Shown here: one piece after another, positions 15,019 through 20,599 of the stretch
Numbering within the stretch: the stretch's first letter is position 1
How the letters are laid out: every line of letters begins with the position of its first letter
NCBI GenBank assembly: GCA_964525395.1
Contig: CAZGGU010000012.1
Coordinates: forward strand, 1-26,056
DNA length: 26,056 nucleotides
Source: 2-01-FULL-39-10-A sp964525395
GTDB taxonomy: Bacteria; Patescibacteriota; Microgenomatia; Levybacterales; UBA12049
Direction: 5' to 3'
The notes under the pieces: model-generated
What the model was told of the DNA's origin: nothing
The model's input: the letters and a program-made list of their open reading frames with translations, nothing else
Database searches by the model: none
Program-made: the position numbers and the translations under genes

Positions 15019-15270
15019 CTAGATATTACTCTGAAGCCTTTCATCTGAAGTATCTTCTGGAATCTTATCAGAGGTTTCAAATGTGATCGTATCCGTAGCT
15101 TCTCTTAATCTTCTTTCTTCAAGGAGTGCTGCTTCATCGACAGTTGAGCCAAGGTTAAGACCAATAGCTCCACCGACTTTCTTAAGCCATCTGTATCTGG
15201 CTAAAGCTTCAGCTTTGCCAGAATTTGTATCAGGAATTTTGTTGGGATTATCTAAAATTTCTCTGCTCAT
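15019..15270 (-). CDS. Small protein of unknown function between mreB and mreC
   Basis: The 83-residue soluble protein begins MSREILDNPNKIPD. The middle has KAEALARYRWLKKVGGAIGLNLG, which could form one amphipathic or weakly hydrophobic helix, and the end is strongly acidic and polar (Glu/Asp/Arg/Thr). The frame continues to 15363, but the start at 15270 is chosen because a near-consensus promoter (TTGATA-17-TATAAT) ends 7 bases before this ATG. It is convergent with mreB, stop codons one base apart, and divergent from mreC. No family is recognised. The placement invites but does not prove a link to cell shape. Confidence 0.65.
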   Translation of the reverse strand: MSREILDNPNKIPDTNSGKAEALARYRWLKKVGGAIGLNLGSTVDEAALLEERRLREATDTITFETSDKIPEDTSDERLQSNI

Positions 15271-15277
15271 GCGAGGA

Positions 15278-15306
15278 ATTATATAAAAGCTAGGACGAAA
15301 TATCAA
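15278..15306 (-). promoter_or_regulatory. Promoter of the 83-residue gene
   Basis: Minus strand TTGATA (15301-15306), 17-base spacer, TATAAT (15278-15283), 7 bases to ATG 15270. Eleven of twelve bases match the sigma70 consensus, the best promoter in the window. Confidence 0.78.
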
Positions 15307-15325
15307 TTTTAAGATAAATTTAGGC

Positions 15326-15354
15326 TTGATGTGAGAGTAGAAACAGTCTAGAAT
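15326..15354 (+). promoter_or_regulatory. Promoter of mreC-mreD-mrdA
   Basis: TTGATG (15326-15331), 17-base spacer, TAGAAT (15349-15354). The ATG of mreC is 14 bases further, leaving a leader of about 8 bases without a Shine-Dalgarno sequence. Confidence 0.65.
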
Positions 15355-15368
15355 AAATACCACTTGTC

Positions 15369-16166
15369 ATGCAGAAGAAACAAAACTTTATTCCATTCTT
15401 TTTAGTTTTTCTAACACTCAGTTTGTTTCTTATTTTCCTTGGGAACAGTGGCATTATTAATAGTATAACTTCAGTTTTTAATTCTTCTACATCTGGAATA
15501 CGCACTTCTTCTATTGGAGTCCTTGCATTTGGAAATTATAAAAATCGTCAAATAAATGAGCTTTTAGCAGAAAATATTGCTTACAAAAAAGCATTGGCTG
15601 CTCAGCAGAATTTAGTAATCGAAAATAAAGCATTGAAAGATCAATTTGCTCTTTCTCAAGATGATTCTCTAAATATTTTACCCGCTCAAGTAGTGGGACT
15701 TCCTGGATTTATTCCAGGAGTGAGTACCCCTGAATATTTGATAATAAATAAAGGTGAAAAGGATGGGGTAAAAATGGGAAGCGCGGTTATGATAAATAAT
15801 TATTTAATTGGGAAAGTAATTAAGCTTACCGATTCATCATCTAAAGTAAATCTATTAACTAATAAAAATTCAGTATATACAGCAGTTATTAAGCCAAATG
15901 ATGGTGCTGAGATAATAGGCGTACTTCGTGGAAAAGGAAATAATGAAATGGTTCTGGATAATGTTTTACTTACTGCTGACATGAAAAAAAATACGTTAGT
16001 ATATACGAAAGGTGAAAAGGATGAAAATAATAATGGAATTCCTCCAGGACTGATTGTGGGAAGAGTGGTTTCTATTGAAAAAAAACCAGCTGATCTTTTT
16101 CAAAAAGCCGCGATAAAGACTCCAGTCGATTTTAAATCACTTGAAACTGTTTTCATCTTGCCATGA
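15369..16166 (+). CDS. mreC: Rod shape-determining protein MreC
   Basis: The 265-residue bitopic membrane protein of the elongasome links MreB and the wall synthases. It has a short cytoplasmic start, a transmembrane helix at about 9-25, and a coiled coil at about 57-97 (NRQINELLAENIAYKKAL...ENKALKDQF). The double beta-barrel MreC domain follows, with VVGLPGFIPGVSTPEYLIINKGEKDGVKMGSAV, LIGKVIKLTDSSSKVNLLTN and IPPGLIVGRVVSIEK, all characteristic. Length is normal. Its TGA overlaps the ATG of mreD (ATGA), so translation is coupled. Confidence 0.94.
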   Translation: MQKKQNFIPFFLVFLTLSLFLIFLGNSGIINSITSVFNSSTSGIRTSSIGVLAFGNYKNRQINELLAENIAYKKALAAQQNLVIENKALKDQFALSQDDSLNILPAQVVGLPGFIPGVSTPEYLIINKGEKDGVKMGSAVMINNYLIGKVIKLTDSSSKVNLLTNKNSVYTAVIKPNDGAEIIGVLRGKGNNEMVLDNVLLTADMKKNTLVYTKGEKDENNNGIPPGLIVGRVVSIEKKPADLFQKAAIKTPVDFKSLETVFILP

Positions 16167-16585
16167 TTTACATTTCTTTATTACTCATAATTACGATTCT
16201 TCTAGAATCAAGCATTACGTCTTTACCATTGGTTCTATTGGTTATTCTTATTGGAGCAGTGACTCTTAAGAAAAACGAGATTTTTTTGCTTGCATTTTTG
16301 TCGGGTATGTTTTTAGATATGTTAACGCTAAAAACCATCGGTGTATCTAGTTTGTTTTTTGTTCTTTATGTCTTTTTAATTTATCTATATCGTAAAAAAT
16401 TTGAAATAGAAAACTTAGGTTTTGTTATTGTCTTTTCGTTTTTCGGATCATTTCTTTATTTAATAATTACAGGGAGCGGATTCGCATTAATTGAGTCAAT
16501 AGTTGCAACTTTTATTTCAGCAACTTCTTTTTATATTTTTCAAATTACCAATAAGAAAAAAGTAAGATATTCAAAATATGGATAA
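16163..16585 (+). CDS. mreD: Rod shape-determining protein MreD-like membrane protein
   Basis: The 140-residue protein is almost wholly hydrophobic, with about five transmembrane segments (1-20, 21-38, 42-62, 65-78, 88-128). The sequence itself is poorly conserved, as usual for MreD. The call rests on size, topology, the pattern FLSGMFLDMLTLKTIGVSSLFFVLYVFLIY (typical of MreD near the D-x-L-G position), and the position between mreC (4-base overlap) and mrdA (8-base overlap). Length is slightly short of typical MreD (about 160). Confidence 0.88.
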   Translation: MIYISLLLIITILLESSITSLPLVLLVILIGAVTLKKNEIFLLAFLSGMFLDMLTLKTIGVSSLFFVLYVFLIYLYRKKFEIENLGFVIVFSFFGSFLYLIITGSGFALIESIVATFISATSFYIFQITNKKKVRYSKYG

Positions 16586-18365
16586 AATCGGTCCAGTTTT
16601 TCCAGAGTTTATAACTACAGAAAAAATTAAGAGAAAAGGAAACTATCACGATCATGAGTCGCCGCGGGGTATGCGATTTTTCTTGGTTCCGTTGATTCTA
16701 GTTTTTGGTTTAGGATTAATTATTCTACGTCTCGCATATCTTCAAGTTCTTCAGGGAAATTATTATAGAAATTTAGCTGATAATAATAGAGTAAAGACAG
16801 TTGTTGTACATGCTCCTCGCGGAACAATTTTTGATCGCAATGGAAACCCGCTTGTTTTTAATACCCCAGGATATAGGTTGGTCGAAAAAGATAAAACCAA
16901 ACTTCTGACTCAGGAAGATGCTGTGCCACTTCTTGCAAAAGGCGAAAAGAATTTGGAAATTGATTCGTTAAGAGATTATCCAGAAAAAGAATCAATGGCA
17001 CATCTTTTGGGTTATCTGGGGCAAATTTCAGAAGATGAGTTGAAGATGGATAAATATGCTGGTTATAAGTCAGGAGACATTATTGGAAAAATGGGAATCG
17101 AATCTCAGTATGAAAACTTTCTTAAAGGTCAAGATGGGCGACAACTTGCAGAAATAAATTCAGCAGGACAAGTGGTCAGAAAACTGGGAGAAACCGATCC
17201 GATTCCAGGACGAAATATTAAATTAACGGTGGATCGAGATTTACAAGAGAAGGCATATAAAGCAATTTCCAAGGTTAAAAAAGGAGCTGTGGTGGTTTCA
17301 ACTCCGAAAGGTGAAATTCTCGCTCTTGTTTCAAATCCCTCATTTGATCCCAATCTTTTTACTCAAGGTTTAAATTATAAAACCGCAACAGATTCCGCAT
17401 ACCAATCAGTTCAAGATATTATTAATGATGGAGATAATCAGCCCTTTTTAAATAGACCAATCTCTGGAGTTTATCCGCCGGGTTCTACTTTTAAAATAAT
17501 CACTTCAGCTGCAGGACTTGAAAATAATATTATTGACACTAAATATAGTGTTAAAGACACGGGGGTAATAAAAATTGGTGAATTTTCTTTCGCGAACTGG
17601 TATTACACGAATAATGGTGGAACTGACGGGGAGGTAAATGTTATAAAGGGTTTGAAAAGATCTAATGATATTTTTTATTACAAACTTGCTGAAAAAGTGG
17701 GATTGTCTAAGCTATCAGCGATGTCTCGTGAGTTTGGTATTGATAAAGATTTAGGAATAGATCTAGAAGGTGAAGCCAGGGGAATAGTTCCGACTGATGA
17801 ATGGAAAAGAAAAAATATTGGAGAACCTTGGTTTTTAGGTGATACATATCATTATGGAATTGGACAAGGATATCTTTTGACAACACCACTTGATGTAAAT
17901 GCCTGGGCAGAGGTGATTGCGAATGGGGGAACACTTTACCGTCCTTATTTATTAAAAGATCTCGGAGAGCAAGTGATTAATAAAAATTTTCTTAGTAAAA
18001 AAACCATTGAGCCAATTAGACAAGGGATGATCGAAGCATGTGCGCCAACTGGCGTAGCTTGGCCACTTTTTGACTTTAAGGTAAAAAATTCGAAGTTAAA
18101 GATCGATGGTAAAAATTTTACTGAAGCCGCAGCAGCTACTACATCTGCTGGGTTTAAAGATTATCGTCACGTAGTAGTGGCTTGTAAAACAGGAACGGCT
18201 CAACATGGAGGAGAAAAGACCTTACCTCATTCTTGGATTACTCTTTTTGCTCCTGCATATGACCCACAAATAGTAGTGACAGTTCTAGCAGAAGAATCAG
18301 GGGAGGGATCAAATATTGCTGCTCCTATCGCGAAAGAAATCCTCACTGAGTGGTTTAAACGCTAA
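16578..18365 (+). CDS. mrdA: Penicillin-binding protein 2 (elongation transpeptidase)
   Basis: The 595-residue class B PBP cross-links peptidoglycan during elongation. A cytoplasmic tail of about 32 residues precedes the anchor helix (about 33-52) and the PBP-dimer domain starting at RGTIFDRNGNPL. The transpeptidase domain has the active-site S303-T-F-K306 (YPPGSTFKI), the second motif S362-N-D364 (PBP2 proteins often have SxD here), and K537-T-G539 (CKTGTAQ). The ATG lies inside the last codons of mreD. Odd: between the second motif and KTG, residues 498-514 (FDFKVKNSKLKIDGKNF) are encoded by AT-rich low-complexity DNA and look like an inserted loop. Confidence 0.94.
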   Translation: MDKIGPVFPEFITTEKIKRKGNYHDHESPRGMRFFLVPLILVFGLGLIILRLAYLQVLQGNYYRNLADNNRVKTVVVHAPRGTIFDRNGNPLVFNTPGYRLVEKDKTKLLTQEDAVPLLAKGEKNLEIDSLRDYPEKESMAHLLGYLGQISEDELKMDKYAGYKSGDIIGKMGIESQYENFLKGQDGRQLAEINSAGQVVRKLGETDPIPGRNIKLTVDRDLQEKAYKAISKVKKGAVVVSTPKGEILALVSNPSFDPNLFTQGLNYKTATDSAYQSVQDIINDGDNQPFLNRPISGVYPPGSTFKIITSAAGLENNIIDTKYSVKDTGVIKIGEFSFANWYYTNNGGTDGEVNVIKGLKRSNDIFYYKLAEKVGLSKLSAMSREFGIDKDLGIDLEGEARGIVPTDEWKRKNIGEPWFLGDTYHYGIGQGYLLTTPLDVNAWAEVIANGGTLYRPYLLKDLGEQVINKNFLSKKTIEPIRQGMIEACAPTGVAWPLFDFKVKNSKLKIDGKNFTEAAAATTSAGFKDYRHVVVACKTGTAQHGGEKTLPHSWITLFAPAYDPQIVVTVLAEESGEGSNIAAPIAKEILTEWFKR

Positions 18366-18381
18366 TTACTTTGAAATAGAA

Positions 18382-18927
18382 TTAATACCAAGAAATGCCT
18401 GGACGTCCAAATCTATATTTAGAAGATTGATGGTGAATATCAGCTCGAGGATCTTTAGGAAGATTAGCCACTACATGAATACCATTTATACCAGTTAAAT
18501 CTAATTTACTGTGATCCACTTCAAAGTAATCATGCCGCAAGAAAAAAAGTTGAACTGCTACATTCTTAGAATCTTGACCTCTGTATTGTCTTAGACCTCG
18601 AACATATTGCGTTGCTTGATCTAGTTGACTTAGGTCGTAGCTAAATACTGCAGAAACATTGCTTGCGTTCTCAGGATTTCTAACATTTCTTCCTACTCCA
18701 AGTAGTGCTATTTTAATAGGTTCATTTAATGGTCCTATGACTAAGGGCTTATGCTTTCCATCTAGCATTTGACCTTCTATTAAAACTTCAGCATCTTTGG
18801 CAATTTCATAATATATACCTCTTTGATCAGTTTGTTTGATTTGTTCAGGCAGTAAGACTCCTAAAAAATGATAGGGGTCATTTTGAAAAGCCTCTTCTGT
18901 ATTTATTATTCTTGTTTCTATGTTCAT
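18382..18927 (-). CDS. Soluble protein of unknown function, divergent from dprA
   Basis: The 181-residue product is not recognised. It has no signal or membrane segment. It has mixed alpha/beta character (AEVLIEGQML, PLVIGPLNEPIKIALLGVGRN, VQLFFLRHDYFEV, GIHVVANLPKDPRADIH) and a basic, His- and Tyr-containing C-terminus (IHHQSSKYRFGRPGISWY). A promoter with a perfect -35 lies just upstream and leaves a leader of about 11 bases. It is convergent with mrdA (16 bases apart). Function unknown. Confidence 0.75.
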   Translation of the reverse strand: MNIETRIINTEEAFQNDPYHFLGVLLPEQIKQTDQRGIYYEIAKDAEVLIEGQMLDGKHKPLVIGPLNEPIKIALLGVGRNVRNPENASNVSAVFSYDLSQLDQATQYVRGLRQYRGQDSKNVAVQLFFLRHDYFEVDHSKLDLTGINGIHVVANLPKDPRADIHHQSSKYRFGRPGISWY

Positions 18928-18944
18928 TTGATAATATCTTTAGC

Positions 18945-18972
18945 ATTGTATAGATTAATGATAGATTGTCAA
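18945..18972 (-). promoter_or_regulatory. Promoter of the 181-residue gene
   Basis: Minus strand TTGACA (18967-18972), 16-base spacer, TACAAT (18945-18950). It overlaps the region where the dprA promoter must lie on the other strand; there a TAGATT sits 6 bases before the dprA ATG. Confidence 0.68.
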
Positions 18973-18973
18973 T

Positions 18974-20062
18974 ATGGAGCGAAATTATTATTTAGCTTTT
19001 TCTCTTATGCCAGGTATCGGGCCTAAAAAGTTCGACGTGCTCCTAAGAAATTTCGGTACTGCAGAAAATGCTTGGCATGCGCCTCATTGGAAACTTATAA
19101 AAATTCTTGGAGAAAATCTAGCAGGAAGGCTAGAAAAATTTAGAAAAGAATTTGATGTCGAGTTAGAGCTAAAGAAATTAAAATCTGCTGGAGTAGAGTT
19201 CGTTTGTTTGGCAGATAAATATTATCCCAAAAAATTAACACAAATTTCTAACCCACCAATAATTTTATTTGTAAAAGGAGAAATGAGTTTAATTAAATCA
19301 TTAAATCACGAAAAGGCTTTGGCAATCGTGGGGACTCGCAGAATTACGACTTATGGGAAAAATGTTACGGAAATGTTCGCAGCAAATCTCGCAGAATCAG
19401 GTTTAATAATTGTTTCTGGACTCGCTTTAGGAGTAGATGGATTAGCGCACTCCGCTTGTTTAAAGTCAGGCGGTAAGACAATCGCTGTTTTAGGAAATGG
19501 CGTAGATATTTGCTATCCCAGGGAGAATAAAAAAATTTATGATGAAATATTAAAATCAGGGGGCGCGATAATTTCAGAAATGCATTTGGGTGAAAATCCT
19601 ACCGCAGGAACTTTTCCTGCCCGAAATAGAATTGTCGCAGGAATTTCAGATGGAATATTGGTGACAGAAGGCGCACAAGATTCGGGAAGTTTGATTACTG
19701 CGAATTTTGGCTTGGAATTCGGTCGTAAGGTTTTCGCAGTTCCTGGACCTGTTACTTCAAGTTTGTCAGCAGCACCTTTAAAACTCATTGAAAAAGGAGC
19801 GAAATTAGTAGTGACACCTGAAGACGTTATAAAGGAGTTGGGAATATCCCGCTTCGCTAAAGCTTCGAGGGACAAGAAAAATTATGTTGCTTTATCAAAT
19901 GAGGAGTGGAGGGTTGCGGAGCTTCTGGAAAACGAAAGTTTGCATTTCGATGAATTAGTTCGCAGATTAAAATTGGATCCAGCAAAAGTAGGGACCATCA
20001 TTTCTATGATGGAGATGAAAGGGATAATAAAAAATAATGGTGGAGAGTTTTCGTTGTATTGA
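18974..20062 (+). CDS. dprA: DNA-processing protein DprA/Smf
   Basis: The 362-residue protein protects incoming single-stranded DNA and loads RecA during natural transformation. An N-terminal helix-hairpin-helix-like part (SLMPGIGPKKFDVLL) is followed by the Rossmann-like DprA core with GTRRIT (120-125), SGLALGVDGLAH (148-159), AVLGNGVD (171-178), FPARNRI (214-220) and TEGAQDSGSLITA. A C-terminal winged-helix domain (about 305-362, LHFDELVRRLKLDPAKVGTI) completes it. Between core and winged helix, residues 291-301 (ISRFAKASRDK) are encoded by a palindromic repeat. TAGATT lies 6 bases before the ATG, consistent with a leaderless message, but the -35 is weak. Confidence 0.95.
   Translation: MERNYYLAFSLMPGIGPKKFDVLLRNFGTAENAWHAPHWKLIKILGENLAGRLEKFRKEFDVELELKKLKSAGVEFVCLADKYYPKKLTQISNPPIILFVKGEMSLIKSLNHEKALAIVGTRRITTYGKNVTEMFAANLAESGLIIVSGLALGVDGLAHSACLKSGGKTIAVLGNGVDICYPRENKKIYDEILKSGGAIISEMHLGENPTAGTFPARNRIVAGISDGILVTEGAQDSGSLITANFGLEFGRKVFAVPGPVTSSLSAAPLKLIEKGAKLVVTPEDVIKELGISRFAKASRDKKNYVALSNEEWRVAELLENESLHFDELVRRLKLDPAKVGTIISMMEMKGIIKNNGGEFSLY
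19848..19871. repeat. Short palindrome-like repeat inside dprA
   Basis: CCCGCTTCGCTAAAGCTTCG followed by AGGG: an imperfect inverted repeat with CCC/GGG ends. It is translated in frame as SRFAKASRD in the linker between the DprA core and its winged helix. Confidence 0.55.
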
Positions 20063-20087
20063 CAATAAAAATGTATAAGAGTATGTT
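20059..20087 (+). promoter_or_regulatory. Promoter of the 118-residue gene
   Basis: Perfect TTGACA (20059-20064), 17-base spacer, TATGTT (20082-20087), then 6 bases to ATG 20094. The -35 overlaps the stop codon of dprA. Confidence 0.68.
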
Positions 20088-20093
20088 TTAGTT

Positions 20094-20450
20094 ATGACAG
20101 ATCAGGAGCCAAGAGTTCAGCAATTTACTCCAGATGAGAGCTGGGGATGGGCCACAAGATCACCTCGAGAAGTTTATGAAGTGGAAGTCGATCGACAGGT
20201 GCTAGAGGCCAGATTTGGAATTGATTTTACAGATCCAAACGGTGAGTGGGGGGATCAGCCGGGACCCATGAAGCATGCGTTAGTGAACTTAGATGGTACT
20301 CCAGTTAGGCTTATTGAATATGATCATCCTTATTTTGAAGGAAAAACTATTATTGAAGTGGATGAAGGAGCTCCTATAGATGAAACTGTTTTAATAGATG
20401 CGCTTGGTTTGGTTCCTAGTCAGGTTATTTGGAGGAGCGGAGAGGAATAA
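20094..20450 (+). CDS. Small acidic protein of unknown function
   Basis: The 118-residue, strongly acidic, soluble protein has no recognised family. It is rich in Asp/Glu/Pro/Trp (ESWGWATRSPREVYEVEVD, DPNGEWGDQPGP). Alternating strands (HALVNLDGTPVRLIEYDHPY, KTIIEVDEGA) suggest a small beta-rich fold. It has its own promoter directly at the ATG, giving a leaderless prediction. It lies between dprA and topA; no function can be proposed. Confidence 0.7.
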   Translation: MTDQEPRVQQFTPDESWGWATRSPREVYEVEVDRQVLEARFGIDFTDPNGEWGDQPGPMKHALVNLDGTPVRLIEYDHPYFEGKTIIEVDEGAPIDETVLIDALGLVPSQVIWRSGEE

Positions 20451-20559
20451 GACATTAAGCCCCTTGATCCCACTAATTTTATCATTCGCCTGACCTACTT
20501 TTCGTAGCGTGGCTAAGGAGCATTTTTGAGGGATCTTCGTCGAAAATTTTGTTTTCTCC
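20451..20559. other. Intergenic spacer with repeat-like sequence
   Basis: Contains CTTTTCGTAG (20498-20507), the inverse of CTACGAAAAG in the 10104-10322 spacer. It also has a possible loose hairpin (GCCCCTT near 20459 with AAGGAGC near 20516). A weak terminator is possible; otherwise nothing is recognised. Confidence 0.35.
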
Positions 20560-20590
20560 TTGACACGTCCTGTACAATGTAAAATACACT
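20560..20590 (+). promoter_or_regulatory. Promoter of topA
   Basis: Perfect TTGACA (20560-20565). The -10 is less certain: TACACT (20585-20590) at 19 bases, or TAAAAT at the short spacing of 14. With TACACT the start codon is 9 bases downstream, so the leader would be only a few bases. Confidence 0.5.
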
Positions 20591-20599
20591 GTTAAGATT

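Noticed and set aside
15271..15363. Longer start for the small gene between mreB and mreC
   Set aside because: The extension covers the near-consensus promoter TTGATA-17-TATAAT; ATG 15270 fits it exactly.
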